64,000 nucleotides of DNA from Fragum whitleyi (GCA_948146395.1 OX411543.1:31267058-31331057), one strand, 5' to 3'; counted from the stretch's first letter, positions 24,253 to 36,540 are shown. Made by a program: numbers and translations. Notes: generated by a model from the sequence alone, not told the origin.

Positions 24253-25720
24253 TAGTGCGGTTCCTTATGTACGAAAAAGGGCTCCCGTAGGATTTTCATG
24301 CTGAAATTGATTTTTTGGTTTTAATTGATTGTTTAGGGATCAAGTAAACGAAAACTATGCGGGTCCAAATTTTCCGAGCCCATTCCCCGATTTTATGGGC
24401 TCTCAAAGGAGCCCATATGAGCAAAATATGTATTTTCCTAAAAGAGAGCTTATGAGATGTGATTTTTTTCCTTAAAATGATTTCTTTGGTTTGGCTGTGT
24501 ATTTACTGTGGATTGAAGAGACAAAAATACAATAATCCATGTTTTAAAAGCTTATTTCACCATTTTATGGGCTCTCACAGAGCCCAAAATAGCCATTTTG
24601 GTGTTTATATATTCGTTGGTTAAGGGAAAAAACCTTATTTGTTTCTAGATGATTTCTTAAGCCCTGTTTAGTATTAAGTATGGGTTGGCGTGGAATACTT
24701 GCATGTCGATGTTCTCTGGGGTCATATTGGAATTTGTTTGGGCTCTCATAATAACCCATATGAGCCGATTTAGGTGTTTTCCTGAAATAAGATTCACACA
24801 CAAAAAAAAGCCATTTCTTCGACCTTTCTTTTCAAATTATGTTCAATACCAAGCGTTGGTTAGTGTTGATGTATATCATTTTTAATTTTAAACTTCTGAT
24901 ATGCTTTTTGATTGGCTTTAAAATGAGCCCATATGAACAGATTTAGGAGTTTTTCTTACTCGCGATTTTTGAAAAAAATATAGCCCTCTTTATGGAGCCT
25001 ACTTGTTCCAAAAATGGTACAAAAGTATATGAATCAAATTTTCAAAACCCATACAGTTAAAACATAGTGAAAATGACATAGTGAATGATAGTGGAATTAT
25101 ATCGAAATGAAATTGAACGAGTGGGAGGAGTGTGTTTTGAATGATTTTTAAGGGAGGTAACATCGAATTGCTAATTGCGTTTAAAATATCCATTACCTCC
25201 CTTTACATGTTTTGAAAACGAATGAATGGAGCTTTGAATGAATGATTTAGAAAGATTTTGTTAGTAATATCTTTCAATTTCACTATGTTCTTAATTGTAC
25301 CCGTTGCTTTGGCGCTAAATGAAGCCCATAAGAAAAGGGTGTGTGTTTTGCATAATGCAAATATAAGACAGATTAAAATAATAAACGACATATTTTGTAA
25401 AATTTGTTTGTTTTCAATGTTGCTCGCTTGTACCACAAATGGTACCAATGATCCCTTCGGGTTGGAGATAGTCTTTTTTAAATTTCCTAACCAATTACCC
25501 TACTTTTATCGATTTTATGGACCCTTAATAAGCCCATATGAGTCAACATGGTTACTTTGCCAACAATTTGGTTCAAGAAAGGATTTCTGAAGAATGTTAT
25601 TTCTGAAGCTTTAAGAGGTAATGGATGCGGGTCTCGGTAAAACATATGTGAATCAATTTTGCAAAGCCCATACCCATACCTATTTCTTTGGCGCTTAATG
25701 AAGCCCATAAGAACATTTTC
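24253..25720 (+). repeat. Left inverted arm of the nested element
   Basis: A series of diverged units about 170-180 bp apart, each with a motif like TTTTATGGGCTCTC followed by GAGCCCATATGAG (about 24395, 24567, 24745, 24925, 25317, 25520, 25695). The outer 170 bp match the right arm closely; inner units match it more loosely. Short open frames here mirror those in the right arm and are not genes. Confidence 0.8.
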
Positions 25721-28149
25721 AGCATCCTGTAAAGATACGATGGATAAATATGTTTTTATTCAATGATGTATTTTTGTTTTGACATTTATAAGTTCCCACG
25801 AATAAAAATCACGTCGTCTTATTTTTGCTAGTTTGTCCGCTTTACTCTGTTTCAAATTGTTGTTACTGCCCTTTAACGTCTAGAGTAAAGTATACAATGT
25901 ATATAATGCATAGTTCGTTTATGCGTATAAATTTAAAACTGTATCAAACAACAAGTTCATCAATTAAGAGTAAGAGTTATAGATGTGTGCATCAGCTCTC
26001 TTCCTTTGAAATTTCTATCAACGACACGCAATTGCTGTTGAACTTACAGATTTTTGAGTCCTTTTTTTAAACAAATAGTGAATCTTCCTAAAAATCAAGT
26101 AAAAGAGGTGATACTGAGACGCATGCATATGGTTTGCAACGCTTATTACAAACAACTTCTTGCAACATATATAGTTATATTATCTTTTATCTATTTCTTT
26201 TTAATTTTTCATAGAAATATGTTACCAAAAGTTCTTATCAACTACAACAACTTCATCATTTCAACTCGTTTTGACATGTTATAAACAGGTGCATTTATGT
26301 CTATAAAAGAAACATCATGGACTAGACCAAATCTAGGAACTCGTCATTTTAATGAAATGCACTATATTGGATGCCAGTTAAATTGCATGTACTTAACAGT
26401 AATCTGTGTACATGTAATCTTGCAGATTTGAATAATATCTTGCTGCCTCGGGAAATGCATGTTTGGTAAAGAACATCATTGGGTATGGCCATCTGATTCT
26501 TGTTGTAATTTTGCAACCTACACAGTGTAAAAGAAAGCCCTTGAAAAAAATGTCTCTATTCAATGGATCGTTATGGCTAAAGGAGGGACTTTCTTGCTGA
26601 CCATATGTATATACTAAAAAGGCGATCCATATCAAGATAATGATAACAGGTATTTACTTTAATACCACGGAAAAAATATCGGACCAAAGCAAGCGAGACT
26701 GCTCTAGTATTGCTAGATTCACATAGTTGAAGGAAATACTTGGAAAGTTTTTCTATGGTAGATATGTCTTCAAAGAAATAAAAATATACTTAAAGTTTTC
26801 TTAAGTGTATAGGTTGAAATTAATATGGAACAACCACTAGATTAGATATGAACGGACATTGTTATTACCACTTCCACTGCAAAACTAATGCAGTTCACTG
26901 TCCTGGTAACAGCTATGCTCGTTCAAATCCAAAGAAACAGATTTTGACCAACTAGTTTTCATTGGTCATACAAGCGAAGAGGTAAATGCTTTTTAGAAAT
27001 CACCAACGATAAGCATGTTGTTTTGGTTTGGAAGACGTGTGAAACGTGCACAGTGACAAGGAACATTTCTTTAAGCCAAGACAGAATGAAAATGTTTGGG
27101 GTTTTTTTATCAGTCATTTTAAAATAAGACCTACAAGAACAAGTCGATAACATCGAAAACTTTAAAATCGATTTATTAATGAAACTTCTTAGTCATTGAA
27201 ACAGCTTCTGTAATCATCGAAAAATATCATCATTCCTTGCTCTGAGTCTCTTGACTATTTCGGTTCGAAACAATAAAGACAGTATTTGTAGCAACTGAAA
27301 AGAAGATATAGGAAAGTGATCGTGAAGATCAGAACACTCTTGATCACCACATTACAAATCGAGCGATTGTCTCCATCAGTAAAATTGTCTAAATTGACTT
27401 TCTCATTCGACAAAAATAGATTCATTCTCCTTCTTGACATTACACCTCTCCACAATCCTGTATCTTAAAGTAAAGTCTAATCCATCAGTAAAAAGGATGT
27501 GATGACCATGGCTGTGTGCTTAAGCTACTCTTTCACAGTTCTTCATCTAGAACAATTACAAAAATGGTTCTTGCATTTTTCGATGATTAAAAATCGCACA
27601 TGGGTATGGCACTAACAACAACTCTTTTAAAAAACATTGGAGCTTGAATGTTCGAATCGGCAAGGTCAGTGACGAACCAGTCTTTTTATATCCAGTCTAT
27701 AAATTTCGAAATTATTAATTTTCGTGTATAATGTTTCATTTTTCGCATGTTTCGATATGAAGTTTCCCAAATACTTCGACCTGACCTTTGAAAGAATGGG
27801 ACAAACAGAGGGAATTGCATGCGTAAATAGTTGACTTTTAAGATTTAATTTAAGAATAATCTTTTAGGCGTTAGTAGTTGCTTTATTTTTTCAGAATGGA
27901 ATTCCGCTAAATTAAGGAATATCTGTCTTTTTTTTTTGCCTTACAAGATCGTATCTATTGTAGAGCTTTTTTCACGATAAAGTAATAATTTCCGATTAAT
28001 TCAAAAAGAAATCGCATTTTCCAATCTGTGAAAGAGCAGCTTTAATTAATATGGCGAGTTTGATACAGTCGATAGGTGTTACATATTTCAGGTTTTTCGA
28101 CTACAATGATTTTAGACTTGTGTAAGAAAGCTTCAAACTATAGAGTAGT
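25721..28149. other. AT-rich core of the nested element, no gene recognised
   Basis: About 2.4 kb of AT-rich sequence with only short open frames (under 82 codons) on both strands and no transposase motif. It may be captured or decayed sequence. Confidence 0.6.
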
Positions 28150-29198
28150 TCCTTCATATATTTCGAGGATATGGGCTCCACCAAGCGCCAATAATCATGT
28201 GTGGGCTTTGGACATTTGATTCATTTTTGTAATTCTACCGTCATCATAAACCTACTTAATTTAATGAGGCGCAAGAAATGATTAGACAAGAAATTGATTT
28301 TCTCCTACCCATTATTAGGCAAGGTGTTCGTGTTGGTTCATATTGGCTCATTAAGGTCCAGTTAAATTGATTAAACATCTCGTTGTTGGTTAAGATAAAT
28401 TCGATCGACATTTTGTTTCAACCATTAAAGAATCATTTGTGCAATTTTAGTACCCGTGAACACCATAAGAAGTGCCGTTGTTCTTAAAACCCAACTTCGG
28501 AAACTCATTGTCCGGCTCCTGTGGGATCCTTTGCAAGCCAATCAAAAGGACTATTAGACTTTAAAATATGGGCTTATTGTTTATTATACCAAAGCTATCT
28601 TAAATACAATAACGGTGCTGAAAGTAATTGGAGAACGGTTCAACAGCAATGAAAATAATCTTTTTTGTGACCCTTATTCAAAAAAAGCACCCAAATTAGT
28701 TCGCATGGGCTATTATGCCGGAGAGCCCATAAATCCTGAAATGGTTATAGAGAACATGGACCTGCAAGTATTTCAATGCCAACCAACACTTTATACCAAA
28801 ACAGAGCTTAAAAAAATCATCTCTAAATAAAAAAATGTTTTTCCTAAACCCATTTACGGCCAAAATTGCTATTTTGGGCTCTGTGAGAGCCTATAAATAG
28901 TGGAAAAGCTTTTGAAATATGGGTTACTGTATTTTCAAAAATGTTCTAACACTAAATACATTGTTAACCTACAGAAAACATTTAAGAAGAATAAAAAAAC
29001 GCCTTTCCTGGACCTAGTATTAGGAAAATACCGATTTTACCCATATGGGCCCCTTTGAGAGCCCATAAAATCGGGGAACAGACCCAAAAAATTTGGACCC
29101 GCATAGTTTTCGATTGCTTGACCCATAAACAATCAATTAAAGCCAAAAAATCAATTCCAGCACGAAAATCCTACGGGATTACATAAGGCACCGCACTA
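28150..29198 (-). repeat. Right inverted arm of the nested element
   Basis: Inverse counterpart of 24253-25720, shorter by about 400 bp. The GAGAGCCCATAAAATCGGGG unit at 29053 and CATGGGCTATTATGCCGGAG at 28706 match inverted units of the left arm. The outermost 100 bases are the best conserved. Confidence 0.8.
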
Positions 29199-29895
29199 TT
29201 CAGCTGTTGTAGGCGACAATGTTAACATGATATTGACTATTGGAAGTATGCAGCTAATATGATCAGTAGCATTGTTTGGTGACAAAATACTTTAATATGC
29301 CTCTAATAATTTTCTGCCAGTATTTCGTGCAACAAATAACTTGAGATTAAGCCATTGATCTACAGCATTTTCTCGTTCCTCTTCAGTCAAAAGGGGTGAG
29401 AAAATCTGTATCAATCTCTCAATCTCTTCATCACCATAAGTCCTAAAGGATTCATTTTCTTTGTCAGGCAAACAATGAAAATCAAAGATATTAAAAATGT
29501 GGCTCTCCACCAATGTGCTTTATGAACCGTTCTTCCAAAAAAAGACAGAATCATTAAGGAGACCGTCAATGTCTGAATTGATAAGATCCATAACATCATC
29601 CTGTCTATCTTGTCTTCTTCCCCCAGCACTGGTTACAATCTCAATGCCTTTAAAAAAGCCATCTTTACTTTCACTTACAAAATCTCTAAAGTTTTTCCCT
29701 TTTCCAGTTTTCATTCTATCAAAATTTTGCTTCAAATCACTGATACTCTTCCCTACTTCAGATATCAAAGACTTTTTCTCTTGAAAAAGTTCAGAAACAG
29801 TCCTTAGGAGATTGGTCCAATCTAACATAAAATGTAAAAAAGATAAGAATCTTTTTGTTTTTAGTTTTTGTAGATAACCTCTGGCTTTTGCAGCA
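29199..29895 (-). pseudogene. hAT transposase, middle to C-terminal part, with two stops
   Basis: Continuation of the transposase after a frameshift near 29895. The minus strand reads DAAKARGYLQKLK, then a helical region, to the edge of the insertion at 29202 (LTLSPTTAE). Two in-frame TAA codons lie near 29524 and 29292, splitting it into open pieces of about 100 and 73 residues. This is the region between the second catalytic aspartate and the dimerisation domain, where the hAT catalytic glutamate is expected. Stops and frameshift make it inactive. Confidence 0.8.
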
Positions 29896-29898
29896 TCT

Positions 29899-31140
29899 TC
29901 ATTGGTACTTGGTTCCTAATTCTCCTAAATGAATACAAGTAACTTCATAATTTTCCAAGAGCCATCTTGAGGCACGATTTTGACTGGCTACCCATCTCAC
30001 TTGCTGCACTCCGCCATAATGTTTTAACTCTTTATCCAAATTTGAAGCAATCTCATATAATTCTCTGCATTTCTTTGGGGAATAATAATAAAATCTAAAT
30101 ATTCCTTTCAAGGTTTCTTCAATTTTATCTAAATAGGGACACCCTTTCTTTGAATCACAAACAGCAAGTTCCAAGTTGTGTGCAATACAATGGACAACTG
30201 TCAAATACTGGTCACAGGTCTGATCTAATTCTTCATTTAATCTGTCTTTGATTAACTTTACTGCACCTCCCTTTTTACCCATATTGACTGAAGCACCATC
30301 TGTATTAATACCAACTAGCTTTCTGGCAAGAATATCACATGATAAATCCACTGACTCTAAGGCCTTAAAAATACCATCTTTTACCCCCTGAGCATGTCCA
30401 TAGGTCAAATCAACTATATCTGCTATTCTTGTTTGGACCTTTCCATCTTCCCCAGTGAATCTCACAAACACAATTTCTTGTTCTTGAATACTTTTGTCAG
30501 TGGAGCCATCACTTAAAATGCTTAAAAACTTTGCGTTTCTAATAAATTCGCAGCTTTCTTTGCGCAATACCTGTCCAATACTGGAAATAAAAACTTTACA
30601 AGACTGTCTGTTTAAATAGTTTGTTCCCATGTTAAGCCCATTTTTCTGTTGTAAGGCACACAAAGTTGGAAATTTGGTAAATGGTTCTCCTTCACAGGCA
30701 ATAAAATATGCTGTGTTCATCAGTCTTTCATATATTTCATAATTTTTCCCGTCGACTTTTTTAACAGACCTAGCTAATGACGATGAAGAAGGGGTTTCAA
30801 TCACTTTTTGGTGGTCTACACATGCTTTATGTTTTAAACTTTTATCGTGGAATTTTAATGTTTCTTTACGGAAATTTGAAGATATACCAACATATAGTGT
30901 TGACTTTGTATCGGCCGAGTTAGGGTATTTCCTGTATACTTTACAGAATAATTCTCTTTCGTCTTTTTCGGCCCACGAAAATTCATCCAACCAAGCTTGC
31001 TGAATGTCACGCTTTCTGCGTTTAGAGTCATACCCTTTCTGTAAATCTTTTCTTTTTTGTTCTTTCTGTGATTCTTTTTTCTTGTCATCACCACCCCCAA
31101 TCCTCTTTCCAAATAACGACCGAATGTCGCGTTGTGACAT
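29899..31140 (-). pseudogene. hAT transposase, N-terminal and catalytic part (413 residues)
   Basis: Starts MSQRDIRSLFGKRI with a basic N-terminus, then a BED/TTF-like region (LFCKVYRKYP ... FRKETLKFHDKSLKHKAC) that would bind DNA at the TIRs. The RNase H-like catalytic fold is marked by LSDGSTDKS and GINTDGASVNMG (the typical hAT second aspartate), followed by HCIAHNLELAV. It resembles the ZNF862/C17orf113-like hAT group. The frame ends early at a TGA (29899) because of a frameshift; related sequence continues in the next piece. No intron is evident. It lies about 400 bp inside the right TIR, as expected for the 5' end of a hAT gene. Confidence 0.9.
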
Positions 31141-31547
31141 TTTCAGCAGACGAAAACTAGCGGTGACGAAATAAACAATGTAGACTGTGTTACGTGCTTA
31201 TTTTTTACAATCAATTGACTGGATTACCTGGTAAATTAATTGTAGAGCAAATCAGACCGAGTTCCCAGACTAAAAGACGCTGTGTACAGAGAACCCGTCG
31301 CGCACTTACAAAAATGCGCATGCGTGAAAGAAATAAACATCCGTCAGACACTCAGGAACTCCAGTTTTACTTTCGTTTTGGAAATAAGCGACAATTACCT
31401 GTACTTTTGAGTTTTGGATGACAAATTTAATTCTTTCTTGTTCAAAAAAGCACTCGTCCAGTAGGACAAGCTTATCATATTTTTTACTTGCCCGAAGCCA
31501 AGTGTTACTCGTCAATAGGAGTGGACAAGTGGAATTTTACACCTCTG

Positions 31548-31996
31548 ACTGCCGATCTCCAAATTGGCAAATGGCAATTAAATTTCATTTGACGAAAATA
31601 CATGGCACCAAAAAAAAGACAATCCATATCTATTGAGACAAACCTGAATTTTCCTCCAAATAAAATCCTCAAGTCAAGTCATTCATGGTCACATGAGTCA
31701 ATTATGTAATCAGGTCTGACACGCAACAAACACATTTCCTTTAATCCAATTAAAGTTTTTATTGACAGCTTTAAACAAGCAGCTCATTGGATGATCTTGA
31801 TATTAATTTTTGTTAGTGGGTATGACTTAATTACACAACCTCAGTATGTCCAATTGACAGGATTTTAAAAGCAATTAATTCAGACTCGCATACTCAATTT
31901 TCCCCTTTGACGTCGAAAAATTAGCACACTGGCCACCTTTAACATGTTTCTGACCAATATATTTATCTAAAATGGTCTATTATGCTCTGATTTATT
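31548..31996. other. Stretch without a recognisable gene
   Basis: AT-rich flank between the hAT right end and the next tandem-core element; nothing recognised. Confidence 0.5.
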
Positions 31997-32729
31997 AGTC
32001 CCCTACCGGCGAAAGCAGAAGTGGACTATAGGTTTGCGCTCCGTCCGTCCGTCTGTCAGTCGGGATTTCAGTTTTCCAGACTTTTTTTCTTAACCCTTGG
32101 AGATATTGAGCTGATTTTTGGTATGTGAGTCTGCATCAATGAGTTACAGAACAAGTTCGAGTTTGGTTCCAGTCCATTGATTTTTGTGGAAGATACGGAT
32201 GCTGGACTTAGAAATTACCAGGAAATTTCAGTACTCCGGACCTTTTTTCTAAACCCTTTGAGATATTGCGCTGATTTTTGGTATGTGAGTCTTCATTAAT
32301 GAGTTACAGAATGAGTTCGAGTTTGGTTCCGGTCCAATGAATTTTGTAGAAGATACTGATGCTGGACTTAGAAAAATTACCAGGAAATTTCAGTTTTCCT
32401 GACTTTTTTTTTTAATCCTTGGAGATATTGAGCTGATTTTTGGTATGCGAGTCCACATCAATGAGTTACAGAACAAGTTCAAGTTTAGTTCCGGTCCATT
32501 GATTTTTGTGGAAGATACGGATACTGGACTTAGAAAATTACCAGGAAATTTCCGGATTTTTTTCTTTATCCTCAGAGTTATTGAGCTGATACATAAAATC
32601 TGATACAACTAATATTTTCGAGAGGTAGTTATACCTTTACCACCAAAAAAGATACTGCTCTAGAGATATACATATATAAATCCAGTAGGGGACTTGGTAT
32701 TGCCATGCAATACTTCCGAATGCTTGTTT
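31997..32729 (+). mobile_element. Tandem-core element, P family
   Basis: Starts AGTCCCCTACCGGCG, followed by CCGTCCGTCCGTCTGTC and about three 161-bp units marked by GGAGATATTGAGCTGATTTT. The subterminal counterpart GTAGGGGACT occurs near 32684. The 3' hairpin GTATTGC-CAT-GCAATAC is followed by TTCCGAATG and CTTGTTT. It has the same plan as the M and L families with unrelated sequence. Confidence 0.75.
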
Positions 32730-33120
32730 CGATAGTTTCACTCTTTGCAGCCGAGTCCGCTATTCAGAATCCGAAAAATTATAGTAAAATTATATTCACA
32801 TACAGGTAGTACTGAAGATTCTGCACTTGATATTTGGAAGAATAAAGTAGATTTTATTTAAGTTCTCCCAAAAATTTTTATTGTTGAATAATCACACAAA
32901 TGAAATTCATTTTCTGTGCATTTGTACCCAAAAAGTTTTGACCCATCATGTTTAAAAACAAATGTATCCATATAAACACTGTGCTAATTTTAGAAATATA
33001 AGTGTTTTGTCAATTACACTTTCTTCCACACACTATCGACATTGATTTGTTTACATTCCAAAACTAAGAATAGTCAAGCAATAATGACATCTCACAGCTC
33101 TTGTTCTAAATCCAGTTACC
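32730..33120. other. Stretch without a recognisable gene
   Basis: AT-rich sequence; no feature recognised. Confidence 0.5.
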
Positions 33121-33338
33121 TAGAGGTCCCAGGTTCGATCCCGGATGGCAGCGCTCATTCTTTTTCTCTCCGCAATGGGTTGATGATTGTAGACCTATGT
33201 GAGATAGCAGCTGGAGGCTAGGAAAGGATGTGGTGGTTGTACTGGTGAGAGAAATACCAGGAAACCATTGTTAGGTGCTCCAGCCGCCGCAATATAACTG
33301 AAAAATGTTGAAAGCGGCGTTAAACTCCTTTCAATCAG
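33121..33338 (+). mobile_element. 5'-truncated tRNA-derived SINE
   Basis: Begins near the B box (AGGTTCGATCCCGGATGGCA) and contains the conserved SINE body (GATAGCAGCTGGAGGCTAGG, GGTGCTCCAGCCGCCGC). It ends in a short CAATCAG tail. No clear target duplication is seen. Confidence 0.85.
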
Positions 33339-33600
33339 TCTTCATATTTCACATGATCATTGCTTGGGATAAGATCTTTCTGTAGGTACCAAGTTCAAGG
33401 TCATCAGTCAAGATCAAGGTCATTTTTTAAGGTCAAATTTCTTTAAAAAAAATTTAACCTAGGTTATTACTTTTGAATGGTAAGTCAAGGAGCCTTCATA
33501 TTTTGTTCATAATTTTTGAATGTTAAGTCAAAGAGCCTTCATATTTCACATGATCATTGCTTGGGACAATACGTTTCTGTAGGTACCAAGTTCATATATT
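33339..33600 (+). repeat. Tandem-core-like fragment
   Basis: Two copies, about 196 bp apart, of TTCATATTTCACATGATCAT followed by TGCTTGGGA and CTGTAGGTACCAAGTTCA, with GGTCAAGGTCA-type spacers. It looks like a piece of another tandem-core family, next to or interrupted by the SINE. Confidence 0.6.
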
Positions 33601-33857
33601 TGCGTTTGCCTAAGAAATAATAAACAGCCGAGCGTTGGTACCCGCTTGCGGTGCTGTTGTTTACTTTTTCATCGAGTTTTTGCTTAAAGATCTAAAATGG
33701 TGACAAGATTCCCTTCAGAGCCTGGATTCAGTTCCCATGGCTTTGCTTAGACTTCATCCTCCGCCAAATGTCATGGAATATCTTAAGAAATCTGTGCCAT
33801 GAAACAAACAACAGGCAAACATCCTGAAATAACCCAGCCAATCAGAAATATAGAGAA

Positions 33858-33955
33858 AATGGTAGTATTGGTGTGAGAAATACCAGGAATCCATTGTTAA
33901 ATGCTCCAGTCTATGTGGTGAAATTGTTGAAAGCTGCATAAAACCACATTGAAAC
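33858..33955 (+). mobile_element. SINE body fragment
   Basis: Contains GGTAGTATTGGTGTGAGAAA followed by TACCAGGAATCCATTGTTA and TGTTGAAAGC, the 3' half of the SINE, decayed and without a head. Confidence 0.75.
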
Positions 33956-34029
33956 GAATAGATTGATGCTTGATTAATGCAACTCATTAAATATTGAAGA
34001 GAAATGTAACATGATGACATCATCAATGA

Positions 34030-34565
34030 GTTAAACACAAAAGAGCAATACTTTTGCGTCAGGTGCTTGGCAGAATTTTAAGACCAGTTTGTCAATGTGT
34101 CATGCTGCAAGCACAGTAAAAGATAAAAGAGCTAGCAGTCCGAAAGGCTTAATCCACCAATGGGTTGATAATCTTACACCTATGTGTAATAGCAGCTGGA
34201 AGCCAGGAAAGGATGTAATGGTAGTATTGGTGTGAGAAATCCAGGAATCCATTGTTAGGTGCTTCAGCCTCCGCGACATGACTGAAAGATCGTTAAAAGT
34301 GGCATTAAACTGCATTTAGGCAAACAAACAAACCGAAAGGCTTACTTATCCTTGAATGATGGCAGTACTGTCAGGAAACTTTCATTTTTGAAAATATTAG
34401 TAGAAGCCACACTTTTTCCAAACCTGATGGACCATTTGCCCACATTGATTTGATTCTTGAGCAGATTCATGCAGATTTCTGTATGAAAACTCATTAAAAG
34501 ATAATGAAGAATATTGCAGAATGGGAGCACCTCATGGTGTAAAACAGTTCATGGGTTGTGTGGAT
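34030..34565 (+). repeat. Left arm of a diverged inverted duplication
   Basis: Related in reverse complement to 35310-35905. Shared blocks are GCGTCAGGTGCTT, TAAAAGATAAAAGAGC, a SINE copy, TCCTTGAATGATGGCAGTAC and TTTCTGTATGAAAACTC. About 750 bp separate the arms. Confidence 0.8.
34155..34333 (+). mobile_element. SINE copy within the left arm
   Basis: Headless SINE: ACCAATGGGTTGATAATC, GGAAGCCAGGAAAGGATG, ATTGTTAGGTGCTTCAGCC, ending with CAAACAAACAAAC. It sits at the same relative place as the minus-strand copy in the right arm. Confidence 0.8.
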
Positions 34566-35309
34566 GGTTAGTGGAAAAATGTATGGTGTCAAGTCTATAT
34601 GAATTTATTGGTTAAAAGCATTACTGTCTTTCCCCATTATACTCCTTTGATCTAGTGTTAATATATTAGGTACATGTAATTGCTACCTTGACAGCAAGGT
34701 TTGACCAAATTAAGCAACTGCATGCAGTGAAGACCGGAAAGGCAAAAAATTTATATCAAGTTTAGACTTAAAAGCTTTATAGTTTGAAAATAATCTATAC
34801 CACATTTTGGGTTTATGTTTTTGGCCTCATACATCATACATATCTATATATAGAAGTCATACAGCTCTGTTGTATCACCAAAGACGGGCCAAGGCGTGCC
34901 AGAAAGGGCGTCGGTCTATTCAGGGATGACATCTGTATGACTTAAAAAAGAAGTTGTTTAGTATGATAAATATCAGAGGCTTGCAATAAGCAAACAAACA
35001 TTACCTAAGAAAGTGTGGAAGGATTATAACAGAATGATAAGTATAATAAAGCATGCAGTTATTGGTAATTTACTTCAGTGCAGTGAAGGGGATATATGTA
35101 TATATTTAGAGTTAATGTTATTTTCAGAATAATGACCAGGAATGTGGTGCTCAGTACTAGGTTTAAGAGTAAACTTTTGAAAAAATTATATAAGTACTGA
35201 GACTTGATATTAATTGCTAAAATAATTTTGTCTTTTCAATCTCCTGGTATACTCGCAGATCTGCCCAGATTAATTTTGTCATGACATAATAAACTTTTCC
35301 TATAATAAT
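34566..35309. other. Spacer between the inverted arms, no gene recognised
   Basis: AT-rich sequence with no recognised feature. Confidence 0.5.
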
Positions 35310-35905
35310 ACACATAACCCACAACTGTATAACTGCAGGAGATGTACCCATACTAAAATATTCTTAATCTTCTAAATAAAAGAGTTTTCATACAGAAAGC
35401 TGCAGGGATCTGCCTAAGAATCAAATCCATGGGGCCGAAGTGTCCATAGGTTTGGAATAAGTGGGCCATCTAATATTTTCAGAAATGAAAGTTGCTGGTC
35501 AGTACTGCCATCATTCAAGGATCAGTATGTCTTTTGTTTTGTTTGTTTGTTAAAATGTGGTTTAATGCCTCGTTTGAGATCTTTCAGTCATATTGCAGCC
35601 GCTGGAGCCCCTAATAATGTATTTCTGGTATCTTTCACAACAGTACTACCATAACATCCTTTTCTAGCCTCCAGCTTCTATCACACATAGGATACGATTA
35701 TCAACCCATTGATGGTAAGCCATTTGGACTGCTTGGCTCTTTTATCTTTTACCTGACATGTGTCCTGACACATTGACATATCGTCGATATTCTACCAAAA
35801 CCTCTTAACTGTAGTTACGAGATTTTAGCAGAACACCAACGATATTGTCTTAAAGTTTTCAAAAGCACCTGACGCAATGAAATTGCTCTTTTTGTTTTTA
35901 AAGAT
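35310..35905 (-). repeat. Right arm of the inverted duplication
   Basis: Reverse complement of the left arm with many substitutions and small gaps. Read on the minus strand it keeps the order GCGTCAGGTGCTT, AAAAGATAAAAGAGCC, SINE, TCCTTGAATGATGGCAGTAC, TTTCTGTATGAAAACTC. Confidence 0.8.
35540..35720 (-). mobile_element. SINE copy within the right arm
   Basis: On the minus strand: CATCAATGGGTTGATAATCG, GCTGGAGGCTAGAAAAGGAT, GGGGCTCCAGCGGCTGC and a CAAACAAAACAAA tail. Confidence 0.8.
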
Positions 35906-36540
35906 CAAATGAAAAGCTATTTTTGAGCAAGAACTAAATATATATTTCAATCAGTTTAATTGAAAAAAAAAAGGTATAAAAAATCCGCGTTGAAAAACAC
36001 ACACCCAAAGGGACAATATTTACAAAAGAACGACCGTGATTTATTGGAAATTTTCACCTGGCCGAAAACGGATTTTTGCGCTTGCCCACTGGGTGTGACG
36101 TCATTGCAGGCATTCCTCTCGAAGGTAAACATGGCGAACGCTTGTTATTATCACAGCTATCGAACAACAACACGAAGGTTAGATATTGTTATATGGCTAT
36201 CAACTTGTGCAGTCAGAACAGTTTAAACCTAAGCAAGTGGAAACTACAGATATGTTTACTTTATACCCTAAATCTGAGATATCTAGTCACAAGTCTAACA
36301 ACAAGGTCCGGATAAACATAAGGCGGAAACTATGGCATGGTTAGAGTGTTTTTCATGCCGTTGTAACGATGTAATCTTGTTAAAAATAAACATTTTTCTC
36401 TCACAAATTAAAATCGGCATTTTTCAGACTGTTCACTTTGTAAATTTGGTAAAAACTTCAGAAGGAAATCCAATTTGATCTAATTGAGGGTAATATTTCA
36501 CATTGACCAATTATTTAGCTTCAACTTTTGATTATTATAA
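35906..36540. other. Stretch without a recognised gene
   Basis: Contains overlapping open frames of 88 and 79 codons on the plus strand. One includes ATGGCGAACGCTTG in an acceptable start context at about 36130, followed after some 16 codons by a possible splice donor (GAAGGTTAG). This could be a small first exon, but there is no similarity to support it. Confidence 0.3.

Larger units (their letters stand above)
24253..29198. mobile_element. Non-coding 4.95-kb DNA element with long inverted arms
   Basis: The termini TAGTGCGGTTCCTTATGTA and its near complement ending CACCGCACTA enclose 4,946 bp. TTC flanks it at 24250-24252 and 29199-29201, a 3-bp target duplication confirmed by the hAT frame on either side. 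Arms of more than 1 kb are related in inverse orientation and contain repeated GGGCTC...GAGCCCATA palindromes. No transposase is recognised, so it is non-autonomous or of an unrecognised type. A 3-bp duplication occurs in several DNA-transposon superfamilies (for example Harbinger, EnSpm and Academ); the ends match none that I can name with confidence. Confidence 0.85.
23491..31547 (-). mobile_element. hAT transposon with decayed transposase and a large nested insertion
   Basis: TIRs CAGGGGTGTAAAA (23491) and TTTTACACCTCTG (31547, one mismatch) bound the element, with ACTGC repeated on both outer sides. The subterminal palindromes CTCATCCTGTAGGACGAG (23519) and CTCGTCCAGTAGGACAAG (31453) mirror each other. 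The transposase lies on the minus strand in three pieces. Without the 4,946-bp insertion the element would be about 3.1 kb, normal for hAT. Confidence 0.9.

Noticed and set aside
24565..28830. Open frames in the arms of the long-armed element (24565-24801 minus, 28615-28830 plus) as conserved proteins
   Set aside because: Their similarity comes from the inverted arms being copies of one another; both are short and lack domains.
35960..36315. Overlapping 79-88-codon open frames as a host gene
   Set aside because: A possible start and donor site are visible, but there is no domain, no second exon and no similarity to support a gene call.
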